A stretch of DNA of 64,000 nt, from contig NC_091874.1 in NCBI RefSeq assembly GCF_019399895.1, positions 2,668,501 to 2,732,500 on the forward strand, read 5' to 3'. Positions 23,678 through 36,136 of the stretch are shown piece by piece. Numbering within the stretch: the stretch's first letter is position 1; the number at the start of each line of letters is the position of its first letter. The stretch comes from Cardiocondyla obscurior (Eukaryota > Arthropoda > Insecta > Hymenoptera > Formicidae). The notes beneath the pieces were generated by a model. That model worked only from the letters and a program-made list of their open reading frames with translations, did not search any database and had not been told where the DNA came from. Made by a program: the position numbers and the translations under genes.

Positions 23678-25540
23678 GCTGATTAAAATGGCACGCCTCG
23701 TTAGGCCGTGCCAGATTTTTCTCTTTCCGCGGGTGAAGTAACGAGAAGAAATACCGAGTTGTGCGTGGTGTATTAAAATTTCGTTACTGTACCTCGGCCG
23801 CTCAGGGAGCTGGACTTTTTAATCATGGCCCATCAACGGGAAGTGGAGCAAACGGAGTAAAGCGGTAACATCCTGCGCGGTATGTAATTTAATAAACTAC
23901 AGTACGAATACGATAAAAGTCCAAGACGATATACATTCGCGAGCATGTAAACGTTAATGTGAGCCAGTTACGCTTCTAAAATCGGACTTAATCAGTAGAG
24001 ACGATATATTATATAATTACGATTACGATCTCGACTCGATGAGAACTCATAAGAGCGGATAAATGCCAGAAATCACAGATAAACGTCAGACGTTGCCGGT
24101 AGGTATCCCTAGAAATGCGCATATTTTGTTACGAACTACTGAGTTACGTAATTTGGCAACTTACTAGTCGGGCTAACATGTCGGTACGTCGGTCGGAATA
24201 TTAACGACATGTGAAGTAAAACAGTTTACAGTGCCCGGCATGCATATAATTACGACACCGTCTAGTTTACCGTCGCACTCGCGGGCAACAACGATGAGCA
24301 ACTAATTAGTAACTTTGCTGGACGGCCCTATCTGCGTACAAGAGGGGGTGAAAAGCGGCGACGCGTCGAGTGCGTGATCGCTTAAAGCGGTATGTGTGCC
24401 CTCCAGCCACGCGCAAACATTCGTTTACAATAGAAGACGTAAATCACGGCTCGATTAAGTTAACACCGCGCACGTTTAAATAACATTCATTGCTGCGCAC
24501 CTCGCGCAATATCAATTGTTGCAATTAGATAAAATTGATCCGCGACAGAAATATCACGTTTCCCGTTCGGTTTGAGAAGAAGAAGGCAACGCGCGGTACA
24601 AAGCGCCTTCGACCACCGGCAAAAAGCAAAAAGCGATATTTTCTAAGAATTCGTTTCGCGAATATGGACTTTCAAAACACGGATACAAACGTGAACAAAC
24701 TTGGCGCGGCCGAAATGATATTTTTTCAAATATTTCGCGAGATGTAAAGTGAAAAATACACACGGAGAAAGAATACGCGACACGGCAATCGATGTCCCAC
24801 TCGATCGGGCGGCTTCAAGTGTTCAAGATAGAAAAAGTAGACATCGATAGTCGATAGCCGACTATTCGAAACTCGTGGAAAGTTGCTACCGCACGGAGAT
24901 ACTCTCAGACAAGCCGAAAAGACAGTTTGAGGGCAGTTGTTACCTGGCTCGCCTGACCGCCCCGCGCGAGAAAGCGAGGAGTCAAAGCGGCAATGCGAGT
25001 AAAGGGGAGGGTAGGTAACAGTTCCGCAGAATAGCCTCGCATTTGGTTACCCAGGCTGGGACCATGAATATCTATCGGGTAGATTCGGCGTTCCTTGCTG
25101 GATGCATGTAGCTAGGTATCAGGATCTCGAGTACGTATTAGAATGGTATTCAGTTTGCACCCCGCTCGTTCACGTACAATACCCTCAATTGTCGGTCGAA
25201 TTTCGCGCGCTCCTATTTTCAAGGCTCGGAGATATCGAACGGGGAAGTGAAAGAAAACGAGAAGGAGCGCGTACTACAACTAGGAGCAGTTTGTCGATAT
25301 TCAAGGAAACGCTCTCTCTCACTACATCGATAAAGGAACTGTGTTCCTCGCCGATATTTTATTTGGTTTTATGTGTAATACGATCGTAGCGTCGGAGTCG
25401 TCCGGGTCGAAGAGAAATCGGAAAATTTTTGGATGACGGAATTGTCAGTCGTTACGCGTAACGCGCTTGTTCCGCAATTTTCCGGAGAAAGAGAGAGCGA
25501 AATATTGTTTAGAAATTGAGACGGTTTGAAATAAGCGGTC

Positions 25541-25560
25541 TTTTTTTTTTTTTTTTTTTT
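25541..25560. repeat. poly-T tract (20)
   Basis: Twenty uninterrupted T bases. On the minus strand this is a 20-A tail preceded by CATTTATTTGG and a small dyad (GGTC...GACC). A retrocopy on the minus strand is conceivable, but no target-site duplication or source gene is visible. Confidence 0.9.
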
Positions 25561-25920
25561 AAGATGGTCTTAACGACCGAGTGACCAAATAAATGGCTCC
25601 GGTGAACAAAAGGCTCGAATTTATTCCACTCAACGAAGCGTGCGCGTACAGCTTGTCCCACTTTGAAAAGACTCGATTCACTTTGTTTCAACAGTCAATA
25701 AGCGATCACACGAGCTGTGATCAACCTACCGAACGAGTCAATAAAAATAAATTTATCTTACGAAATGTACAGCTTACAGCTTAACGATTTGTTAAGTACA
25801 ACAAACGTTTAGAATACATTCAGTTTGGCTTATATTTTATCAACCAGATCGATCGTTCTTATTATTAGTCGATATGCTTCTTCATGTATTTTAAATTGAC
25901 AAGCGTAGACTCACTTCGCG

Positions 25921-25941
25921 GCTGCTTTTTAAAAAAGCAGC
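25921..25941. repeat. perfect 21-bp inverted repeat
   Basis: GCTGCTTTTT, one central A, then AAAAAGCAGC: perfect 10-base arms. GC-rich outer arms with an A/T core make a stable cruciform or hairpin. No function can be assigned. Confidence 0.85.
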
Positions 25942-26254
25942 TTTCAAAAATATCTGCGGTTTCCAGGATAATGCAATACCGTAGTCCGGCGATTCTCGTT
26001 ATACCGGCAATACCCAAAGTTATTTTTCGAAAGATCCTACCCTGTCCGTTCATGCTCAAGAAGAATACGGCGCGGAATTTGTTGTCTTTCAGCTTGCTCC
26101 TGATATACGCAATAACTCCTGCAATAAAAACACAGAGAATAACTCGGCCACGCTGCCAGTGCGCGGCACGGGTGAAAAGCTGAGAATGGAAAGAGAATGA
26201 AAATTCAGAAAATGGGGTAAGGAGTTAGAAAGAGAACAAGCAAGGATAGATGGC

Positions 26255-26288
26255 GGAAAGAAAAAGAGGGAGAGAGAGAGAGAGAGAG
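26255..26288. repeat. (AG)n microsatellite in a purine tract
   Basis: Nine uninterrupted AG units at 26,271-26,288 preceded by GGAAAGAAAAAGAGGG. It sits within about 200 bases of generally purine-rich plus-strand sequence (26,180-26,400). Confidence 0.9.
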
Positions 26289-26640
26289 CTGGGAAGGCAG
26301 GGTGGCATGAAGTTTCGCGCTATTTGAGACAGGAAATCGAAAGAAAGGATAAATGGAGGAAGAATGGCGGCGACGAGAAGGGAGATGCGAGAGTCGGCAT
26401 GCCGGTGGCAGATACGAAAGTCAAGACAAGGGCTTTCATACCGCCATTGAGGCAGATTTCGAGGAGCGTGAGTCGGCTGGCTGAAACGATAAGAATTTAA
26501 TATGGACGTACCTCTCCGCTTTTATCAGGCTCTAACGTAATTACCTCGGAATATAGCCAGCATTACTCGAACAACCTTTAATGCGATTCGGCCGGGTATG
26601 CTCTTTATTATTTGTCACCGTCGCTCGTTAAGATAGCAAA

Positions 26641-28586
26641 TTCAATATTTTACGATCTACAAATATATCGATAGACATTACACAGGAAAAGAAAAAAGAA
26701 ATTTGCCGGTTACGGGTTTTCAAATTTTTCAATAAAGTGCTCCGTAATATCACATAATATCGTCCGAGTTCTGATTTATTCGTAGCGATATCAAATGCAC
26801 GGCTTCTCTCTTAAGAAAGACAACCTGTATATTGAATTCTGACAATGACTTCTTGGTCGCCGTCCTTTCTTCCTCATTAAATTCATTAAAAAAAATTTTT
26901 TTTTATTAAAGAAGTTATTAAGATCACCAACGGTTTATCTATTTCAATTGTAGTATGCTTGTATTTCAAAGTAAGTCGATGCGAAGTAGTTAAAATTTGT
27001 TCGACGCTTAGACAATATTTTGACAAAAAAATGCAAACGAGTTTGTGCTTTTTACTATATTAATATTCTAACAACCCTTATATACACATGAGGATGATGT
27101 GTCGGTTAATATGCTGCCAGCCGAGTAACGCATAATAAACGCATTAGTTTGAAATTTTTGCCAACAAGATGCAGTCTGATGTAGACACCATTAATTTAAT
27201 ATTCGTGCTGCATAATTTGCCCCGATTTAATATCGTTTATTTATGCCAATCCAACAGCCTCACTAACATCGCTCACATATTGACTTAAAAAATATACAAA
27301 AAAAAATAGTGAAGTAAGATGTACAAGTATTATTGTTTTATTTAAAAAATCGTAATAATTTTAATAAAAGTAATATATTAATTATTTCATTAACTGACTT
27401 TCATGACAACTTTAATTAAAATACAATTTTTTTTACAAACATTGAGTTTTTTTTAAAAAGAAATTTATATAATTTTTATTTTATTTTATTCTTATAACTG
27501 TATACTTTGACCAAGTGTCGATTATATTATTTTTTACGGCTGGAATGACATGTACCATTAGTATTATGTTTCACATGTCATAAATTTTAACTAGCGGTTA
27601 GCTCTTTTTCCTTCATATCCCTAGGTAATTTTGACGGTCGGACGACAAAAGCGTGGAAAGAATATGGCAGAATACGAAATGAAATTTTCCTCTTTCCGCC
27701 GTGCTCTTATATGACACACTCCATCGTTCCAAGATGCTCTATCGTAAACGAGACTGCAGATGAAGCCAGTTTGGTCACGCTTTGATGCAACCGTGAGCAT
27801 TGCCATTACCTTCTTTTTACATCCCGATTTTTAGCTTACACCAAAATGTGAAGAATAATAAAGGAATTGTTACGTGAGAAATAATTAATAAACAGGAATG
27901 ACGTTTAACGTAACAGCACGTAGCTTGGTAAGTTTTTAATTTTTACTGTCTGCAAGGCAAGAGAAACTTTTTACGCGGGGGTAGTTAAATTTTTATGAGC
28001 GCCGGTAATTAAGCATGGTTTGTTGTATCCGCGTCGTCCAGTTGAGTATTTCACGTGAGCGTATGCTATATGTTTATAGCCTTCCCCTTGCAACGTTTCG
28101 CCATTTGAGAATAATAGAGATTAATTCGACTATGAACAGTAAGTTCCAATATAAATGTATATTTAATTTGAGTGAATAAAACTCAGCTATATTTGACTTG
28201 GCAAGTTTTGTTAAATAAAGCTGGACTTTACTTCGGAATCTATACATAATTTTCATTCAATATTAATAAAGAAGTGACGATTTTTTCTAACATCAAGTGG
28301 GTTGTTTATGGATAAGCGGCGGGAGTAAATTTCCTCGGAGATTAAGTGGAACATATCGCTGCCGAGCGCGCCTGTTATTAAGCGGAGAGAATGTGAAATG
28401 TTGCGACGGGTCTATAAAGCGTTGTAAGAAGAATTTGTCACTCGATCTTGTTTAAATTCTATGAAATACATTTATAAGAGACAATTTACGACCGCCATCT
28501 TTTATGAGGAGATACTTTGGACCATAAATTGCGGATTCATACAGCCGGTAGTAATGGGAGAATATTTTTCCCAATGCTCATATTAG
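26641..28586. other. AT-rich gene-free block
   Basis: AT-rich DNA with an A8T9 run at 26,888-26,904 and several shorter T runs near 27,420-27,530. A micro-exon-like segment near 27,896-27,925 (ATG followed after 10 codons by GTAAGTTTTT) is too short to call. Nothing else is seen. Confidence 0.55.
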
Positions 28587-28765
28587 GTGCACTGTGGCAG
28601 TAAGAAAAATATTATGCTGTTACGTCTTAGGGGATTGCATTGCCTAAAATACTGTGTCATTAACGCGACAAGTGCTTCGACGAAATCCCGTGGCGCATCG
28701 CGAAATTATTTATTCCGGTATATTGAATACGGCAAGTGCCCGTACAGACGCTTAGAATACCTAAG
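28587..28765 (+). CDS. candidate internal exon, unrecognised
   Basis: Bounded by a 3' splice-like site (TTTTTCCCAATGCTCATATTAG, AG at 28,585-28,586) and a good donor (CTAAG then GTAAATAC from 28,766). One frame is open across all 179 bases (59 codons plus 2 bases); the other two are closed within 20 codons. The translation is basic and Cys-containing, for example YLFRYIEYGKCPYRRLEYL near its end. A purine-rich tract lies about 110 bases downstream. No homologue is recognised and the acceptor is only moderate, so a chance match remains likely. Confidence 0.17.
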
Positions 28766-28875
28766 GTAAATACCAAACTATAAATTACGCAGCGTTACCA
28801 CAACATCTTTCTGTTAAATCCAACATGATACATTGCGCTTGCGAAAATGTTTCCAAGATTCAAAAGCAAACATAG

Positions 28876-28917
28876 TGAAAGAGAGAAAGAGAAAAAGAGA
28901 AAGAGAAAAAGAAAGAA
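28876..28917. repeat. GAAA/GAGA polypurine tract
   Basis: Forty-two consecutive purines built from GAGAAAGA-like units. Strand-asymmetric simple sequence. Confidence 0.9.
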
Positions 28918-31472
28918 TTTCATAAATAATTCACAAAATTAAATATAAGTCCGCTATTTTAATTGCAAAAAATTGCGTGTGCAATTAAAAAGGAAATTAA
29001 TCGAAACTGTAATCGCACACGTGCTCGAAATAAAGGTAGTTAACCGCGGGTAACGGGTCGGCGGATCACTGCAGTCCAGACAGATCATCTGCCACCTCCG
29101 AAAGGGAGACGCAGGTCTCCATGGAACTAGGACTGATTGTCCCCGGCAAAACTTCCTTAATTATCCCGCAGCTTCGAGGAATAATTCGAGCGATTCGAAC
29201 AGCGTGATTTACGAAGCCGGTCCAACATCTCCACGACAAACAAACCAGGACACGATGAGGAACGGGGCAGGAGGGAACGTCAGAGAAAGTGGCAAAGGCG
29301 TATTCACGAAGTAATGTCTGCGAGTTTGAAGATGCGTTTTCTAAAAGTTCAATCCCATCCCAGCCACTGTGATTCGTCTCGATCGCCCGTATAAACTTTT
29401 CTCACAATGAAAATCGCTCAGAAATTTGATCAGTCCTTTGAAACCACGCGGGAAGTAATTTAGAATCTTTGCAATCATGTCAGAGGGGCCGAACGGGTCG
29501 GCTAGAACAGCCAAGTCGTCGGGCAAAATTTTATTTTTCTCTTTCACCAGCGTGGCGCTTTCACATTAGCGCCAATAGCGCCATTAAACGTAATCAATCA
29601 ATAAATGTCACCCCAAGTTTACGCAATGTGCATACGCGCGAGTATCGGAGAGCCTGTACGTACTTAATTCAGCGTGGCGATTAAATTGCATCAACATTTT
29701 CGAGAAAGTCACGATGACTTTTTTTACAAGAGCGAGCGTCACACGTCGTCACCCGGGAGAGTGTCTGGACCGGAAAATGGCGTTTACTCGGCGTACGTTC
29801 ATAAATAATAAGGCCATAATAATAAGAGTAGTGATTGAAAGCGAATATGCCCAAAGGGGTTGCAACGTACGACAAATCGAAGGCCGGTATCTTTGAAGAC
29901 ATATCTTTAGATACTTGGACCTTCGTGTCTCTAGGGACGTAATACCTAAGAGCGCTTATCTCGATGCTCGGAGGAAGGCACTTTGAGCGAAGAAGCTTAG
30001 TAGTTGAAGTTTCTTGCCGAGCACTTCTTGTCTGATGCGAGCTTACGCTGGTTCATCGCTGTACCTCACTGTTCTTCGTGTCGTTCGATACAAAACACAC
30101 CAATGCTTAAAATCCCTCCGACGAGCAACGACGAGATATGTATGGTTTATTTGTTCCTATAAGTCAAATCTTCCGTTAAAGAAACATCCTTTTTAGATGC
30201 AACGCCTCACTTTATAAAAGTAAAAACTTCGGTGCGCTTACAAATAGCTTTATTCGGTAAAGAAATAAACTTTTCACAAAACGTGCCTTGGAATTTAAGA
30301 ACATACAGTATAAAATATTATTTTCTAATTATAAAGTCGGACATCAAGCTCGTTTATCAGTAATTTATCAAAAATTAATAATTTATTTATTAATAACTTT
30401 TTTTATCACAAAAATTTCCTAATAAATTTTTGCAGTAACTTTGTTGGACTAAACTACGCCGGAAAATATATTTCACGTGTATCGCGACGAAAATGTAGAA
30501 CTATGAAGGGACGATAATATTCGTTGAAAATTCTGACCAAGTGTCGCCGTAGCTGTCGTACCACAATCATTCTATAATTCTTTTAACCGTCTGCGCCAGC
30601 ACTCGCGTTGTGCAAACGACCGCTTGTTTCGACTACAGAAACTTGAGACTTGACCGTCGGAAAACGAATATAAAAATCGGAAGAGCCGCCGCGTTCCGGT
30701 GTAACGTGCCGTGTCAAACGGCCATGTTCAAAGATTCTGTAAATTTTCACACTTGAATATCGAGGCTCTTAAGTGCCTAAAGCGAGGTGAGATAAGGCTG
30801 GAGTAAGACGCGAAGCGAGCACGTGGTTCGGATCGTGTTCCATCCCAGAGATGCTTTGGAAAGTAAGCCCAAGGGTGTGAGACGTACGTGCCGTCGATGT
30901 GACGATGCTAACGATACTTGGAATGAACGAGCCAAGTCTATGGCGACGGTCCGTCCCCGTAAACGACCCAAGTGAGAAATGCAACTGCTACGAAGAGCTT
31001 GCACGTTGGCACGCGGCCCATTCTGCCAACCTTTAAGCTGTGTGCTCGTAGTGACGTTTATAGCGCGACGCGTCACGCCGCCTTTGACCGCCGCAACATG
31101 TGCGACGTTACGAACGAGTTAGATAGTTTGACGCTTCGAGTGCCAAAAGTTGAATCGATTCGAATAAGCGGAATTTTCGGGGGCTCGGCATGAGTTAATT
31201 CGTACGATTTAGATTAATAATTATCTATGCGATCAAAGCAGATTATTTAGAAATACCCAATTTCGATTATTCCAATTTCGTCGCAATGCAATCATACATG
31301 TATGTTAATATTTACACATATATATCAGTACACACGGTTATGAATAAAATAGTCGAAAATGATGAACTGAAATCAATCGTGCAGATAGGCCGGATTAACG
31401 ATTTAGAGAATTGTAAAACACACAAGGGCGATATGTATAGTGAGAATGTATATAAATTAAATACTAGTCATC

Positions 31473-31489
31473 TTTTTTTTTTTTTTTTT
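31473..31489. repeat. poly-T tract (17)
   Basis: Seventeen uninterrupted T bases followed by CTTAATAAAAA. The TTTTTTCTTAATAAAAA order is not a usable polyadenylation context. Simple repeat. Confidence 0.85.
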
Positions 31490-33281
31490 CTTAATAAAAA
31501 CAAAATGTTTAAAAAATATTTTTTATAAAAACTTAAAACAAGCTGGACATTTTGTACAAATTTAAGTTCAGTATAGATCTAGTATAGATTTAGTCGAGAT
31601 CCGAACCATTCTAATCTCAAAGATCCGAGCCTCACGTCAGGAGCATATTAATTTTCAAGTACTCAAGGGCCGTCTTCGGCTTCTTCGAGATCTCATGAGA
31701 GATTCATGCCAAATATGGGATTAACCCTCCGGCCTTTTACCTCGATTTAACCTTAAGTGGAAAATTCCTTCGTAATGTCAAATTTAATATTCATATCAGC
31801 GTCGCGCGGAGGCACGACCCGTGAATCCATTACCTACTTTCGCAGCGGCGATTAGTAAGGACACCCGGATTTCAGGTCTCGCCATCAGCCACGCGTTAGC
31901 AAAAAGACCGCGTCCGCAGGCATGTCCCGGCGAAGGGAATACTAAACGTTCAAAGATAACACCGAAGATAGGCAGGGACTTTTGCAAAGAAGTCTCGAGT
32001 GCGCTGAGCCGAGAATGAACAAGCCGAGGGTAAAAGCCGGGAAAGACACAAAAGAATAAATGGGTGCTTGTCTATTCAAGGATTTAAAATGCTCAAGTAA
32101 GCGCTAAAATCTACCGCAGCTTCGTGCCTCGTGAGGTGACTCGACTCCAGGCTCGGCCTGGCTCCGGACTTGAGTTAAAGCACCGAGCGGATACCGCCAG
32201 AGAGTACTCTTTCCCGGCCTTTCCGTTCACCGCGTGCGCGCGCATGGCATATTTTATTCAGATCTTATTCTTAACGACGTGTTGCCTGGGAGAGAAGATT
32301 GAATCCCACGGGTAACCGTGCCGCAGATCGGAATAATCCGTAAACGACGCGACCATCCATCAAGAGAGGGGGAGGAGATCGAGGAGTGCAAAGGGAAAAT
32401 CATTGAAATGGTCACGAACGAGTTTTTGATTTTTCTCACGAGGTCAATCTACTCAGACGAATACGTGCCGAAGTGTGGATCTTGGAGCTCGAGTTCTCTC
32501 GTAAGCGATGCCACTCCTGAGACTTCTACCATTGGTAACGACTTACGACAAACCGCCTTGAAAGATTTCATTGTTGTTTTTCCAATTGACTAACCAATAA
32601 ACTGGACTTGTAGTTAATAAATTTTTTTATCGAAATTACTTTACGCGCATCGCGCTAACTTCTGTGCGTACTTCGAAATAATACGTTCTTTGAAATCAAA
32701 AGTAAAACGAATTAAATATTAATCGTTAAAAATGCTTTATACTTTCGACTAGTTTGTTATAAAAATATGAACGAAGCACACGCGCGGGACCGTCGCAGAT
32801 TCATCCAAGCTCTGTATTTACGAGCTTTCAGGAGTTAACTTCGTTTCCTGCTCGAGGACAGTCTCGACAAGCGAATTTCTCCTCTGTTGTTAGGGCCTGT
32901 TTGCGGCTGGTGTTGCAGCTATGAAAATAACGAAATTTCTCGGAACAAGGAAACGCAATGCATAAATTCCAGTCTAGATACTTTGTCCGCCTTTCTTCTC
33001 AGTCATAAAATTTTCACGACAACGTGCAACATTGCAAAACTATTTACCGTGTGTGCATTCCATAAAGTGATTATTATTACGGAAAACAGAATCATTCTGT
33101 TGACTATTACGTCTTCGCGCATTGATTTATGCAATAATACCGGACGCAATAATAAAATATCAATGACATAAAAATGAAATAAGCGAGTATCGAATGATAC
33201 AAATAATAATTTCCGAAATCGAGAAATTCAATTACATTAGACCAATTACATTAATTTGTCTTCCGCGTTTTCTGTACCGTC

Positions 33282-33299
33282 AAAAAAAAAAAAAAAAAA
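33282..33299. repeat. poly-A tract (18)
   Basis: Eighteen uninterrupted A bases after TACCGTC. Simple mononucleotide tract. Confidence 0.9.
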
Positions 33300-33556
33300 T
33301 TTGCAATCGTAAATTGAATACTAACCACTGATCATAACAGCAGAGGCAATCTCACGCTTGACAGACCGTCGATCTTCGATCAGAAAAAGAATGGAAGCAA
33401 TCTACATCGATACGTCAATTCAGCCGTATGCGCAGTTATGTGCCACAAATAAATAATCTACTACCAGTTGTCCAGGGAAAAGAGAGTGATGGTGGCACTG
33501 AGAACGCATGACTTGGAAAGGGTTGTCCGCCGTTCATTCTCGTCACGTTGGCCTAC

Positions 33557-33630
33557 AAAAAAAAAAAAAAAGGAAAAAAAAAGAAAGAAAGGAAAAAAAA
33601 GAAAAAAGAGAGAAAGAGAGAGAAGGAAAA
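33557..33630. repeat. 74-base polypurine tract
   Basis: An unbroken run of A and G (A15 at the left, then GGAAAA, GAAAG and GAGAGA units). The next bases TTGTGAG interrupt it before another A run. Such tracts can form triplex (H-DNA) structures. Long basic or poly-Phe open frames across it are products of the repeat. Confidence 0.9.
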
Positions 33631-35859
33631 TTGTGAGAAAAAAAGGCATAACAGGCTCGCGTAATTCTCTTGCTACCTCTATACATCCCATTGGGTGGTA
33701 TATGTATGTCCGTTGGAAAGGGCTTCAGGAATTCAGCATTGCAGGGATGAGGACGGAGGGTGTGGCGAAGGAATCTCTTGTCCACGAACGGTCACGCCGG
33801 CGATGCGGCATATCGATTTTATTTTTATCCCCGGTCGCCTTTCCCGTCGGGTTCGCGAAAGAGGTCCCGGTTTTAAGGGAACGCTTTCACCCTCCTCTCG
33901 CACCACCCCCCCCCGACGTCAATTTCGAGTGAAAACGAGACAGAGATCCGCGTTGCGAATTGAACGAAAGTTTTGCCCAACCGAGAAATTCATTACGACG
34001 CCTCCCCATCTGCCTTCGGGCTTAAGAGAACGTCTCGAGACAAAACATAATTCTTCAATTATATAATCTTTACAAGGATCTTTTTACCGAGCGATCGGCG
34101 CAGCAAAAATTACAAAGGTGAATATATATTATTCAATAAATGAATATTACTTTTCAAGTTATTAACGAGAATTCATGGAGCTAGCTGAAATACGTGCACA
34201 AGTATCCACAGTTACTGAATAGCTAATCACATGTCGATCATAGGCGCTGCACGTTCCGCGAGCTTCCAAGTAATTACATCAGACATTGGTATCGATCGTA
34301 AAAGGACTCGGATTACGCTTTTGAGAACTTTGAAAGACGCGAGAATTTCCCCTTTCAATAGTACCGACGTATGAAAGCTGGATCAGTAGATGATTAGAAA
34401 TTGGCTTTAAAGGGCAAATCATATCATACGATTCTCACGAGCATTATTCGAATTAGATTCAGCTTTTCTTTAATTTACCATTGAATGTACAATAAAGTAT
34501 GTTTAAATATTTTTATAATTAAATAACTGTAATTGTACAAGCATTGAAACGTATTAACAATTATTTTCCTCGCATAGCGTATAATAATATTATGTAAATA
34601 ACAATAAAAACAATTTTTTAAATACATTAAAATAGTAATTTAATGAACAAGTTTCGCTTGCTTTCATATTTTATGATTTGCGGAAAATAAATGATAATTT
34701 TATTTAATATATCGTATTACACGTTGTTACGTTTTCCCAAACATTGTTAAATGTGTAATAAATACGTTTCGTAGGAAAAACCAATCAATTATTCGAGTCG
34801 ATATGCAAGCATTAAAGCACATACCACGAGCGTGTACGGAGGAAAATTGAAATTGTACGTGCGCGTATTATTGCACCCATGGTGTTACGCAACGGGTGTA
34901 CCGCCACCTTTTCCCCATCTCTTCCTCGCTCAAGGCTCACCTTCATCTCCCGTTCGTATATCTACCTATCTCTCTTCGGCTGGGTTATTCTAGACGCGGG
35001 GCTCGCGTACGCACGCACGCGAAACGCTCTTCGCGGTCGCTCCAAATTCCGAATGCGAGGCGCACGGTGGTCCCCTCGCCTCCGCGTTTGCTCATATACA
35101 ACGGCGTGCATTTACACGAGTTACATAATAACTCCCGACGGTGCATCGACGAGCCGTACATTGGGCAAGGCGCCCCACGACTCTCTGTATTTACTCAATA
35201 CTGACTATAATGTTTCCCCGGTGTATACGTATATGTATATATGTATACGATATATATGTATATACGTGAACGCTACCCTCCCGTCGTTGAAGGAAACGTA
35301 TTCTGAAGGTCCATTTACGACGCCTCATATGGCCGAAACGCGGCGAAGTTGGTTTGCACAACAAGGCATAGCTCGGCAACGACTCTCCGCGCACGTCTAG
35401 GTGCATGATACCCGTGGAAAATATTACGCGATGAAAAAAAGTCGCTTTCGAAAGAAGAATACCGTTTTTTTTATAAATAATTTAGTGAAAAAGAATTAAA
35501 TTTGTTTTTTTCATATTTTTTTTATGTAACGTAAAGTGTAAAGTGAATCAGAACATACCTTTTGGAAAGTAAAAAAAAAAAAAAGCGTTTATTTTCCATT
35601 GGATATCAAATGCAGAATTTAACACGAGTGAAATCTGTCTCGCAGATTTCCTTCGGACTTTCTTGTTAATGGAAAATTGCAATGAAAGTATAACATTGTA
35701 ATACGACAATCACCGCGAGAGCGTTCCCAGTTCTCATTCGACGACCCGGTGCGACGTGGTTTTCGTTTGCACATTGAAGAGCTCATCAAAATTACGAGCT
35801 TTGGTCAAGAGAGGTTCGTTACACGCGACAAGTGACCAATAGAAATTTTCTCGTTTCAG
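33631..35859. other. CpG-rich then AT-rich non-coding block
   Basis: 33,650-34,070 and 34,850-35,400 are CpG-rich. Between them, 34,070-34,850 is AT-rich and empty. A run of nine C bases lies at 33,906-33,914. A 173-codon open frame begins with ATG at 34,879 but has repeat-like and pyrimidine-biased composition and is not called. A TA-rich palindromic tract is at 35,223-35,268. Confidence 0.5.
35223..35268. repeat. TATA/GTATAC-rich tract
   Basis: Alternating purine-pyrimidine sequence made of GTATAC, GTATATG and TATATATG words. It is largely self-complementary and may adopt unwound or cruciform forms. Confidence 0.8.
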
Positions 35860-35860
35860 A

Positions 35861-36136
35861 AACCCGCCCGTGAAACGGCCACGTTTGAAATCCATTTCGC
35901 ACTTACCGCACGATCTGTACGATCGCGAACAAAAGGCAGCTTCGCACTCGCTGTCGAGGGCACGTCGCATCACTCGCGTAACCAGCCCTATAAGCTTCGC
36001 AATTAATTTGCATCCGGTGCAGTCGCGCTATCGCGTTCTCGCTCGCGTTGCCGATCGTTGCAGAGTGAACCCGACGTTTCCTTCGCGGTTTCTTCGTTAC
36101 ACCTCCGTTGGCTCTTCATCCACTTATTTGGCATAA
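35861..36136 (+). CDS. candidate 3' exon, unrecognised
   Basis: A strong 3' splice site (AAATTTTCTCGTTTCAG ending at 35,859) is followed by a frame open for 91 codons to TAA. The translation begins NPPVKRPRLKSISHLPHDLY, with a KRPRLK basic cluster that could act as a nuclear signal, and is rich in Arg and Ser. A second frame from the same acceptor is open for 48 codons, and a third frame runs on to 36,525, which shows that stop codons are generally rare here. Inferred: either a terminal coding exon or a GC-richer non-coding exon. No family is recognised. Confidence 0.15.
   Translation, partial: NPPVKRPRLKSISHLPHDLYDREQKAASHSLSRARRITRVTSPISFAINLHPVQSRYRVLARVADRCRVNPTFPSRFLRYTSVGSSSTYLA

Larger units (their letters stand above)
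22582..26640. other. CpG-rich mixed non-coding block
   Basis: CpG-rich patches at 22,740-23,800, 24,240-24,730 and 24,780-25,470 alternate with AT-rich DNA. The stretch 24,780-25,090 has a promoter-like look (CpG-rich, several CTCAG and TCAGT words), but no transcription start can be fixed. It also holds a T20 tract, a 21-bp palindrome and a GA-rich tract. A splice-like segment at 23,594 is listed separately. Confidence 0.5.
28766..33460. other. mixed non-coding block with CpG-rich patches
   Basis: CpG-rich patches (29,040-29,560, 30,540-31,190, 31,800-32,560) alternate with AT-rich sequence. Open frames of 60 to 100 codons occur on both strands in the GC-richer parts and lack recognisable motifs. 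It also contains purine, poly-T and poly-A tracts listed separately. No supportable gene. Confidence 0.5.

Noticed and set aside
33468..33932. 154-codon plus-strand frame with a long Lys/Arg stretch
   Set aside because: The Lys/Arg stretch is the 74-base polypurine tract translated; the remainder shows no family.
34879..35400. 173-codon plus-strand open frame starting with ATG
   Set aside because: Pyrimidine-biased Ser/Arg/Tyr-rich translation crossing a TA repeat, overlapping another open frame; no domain or splice signature.
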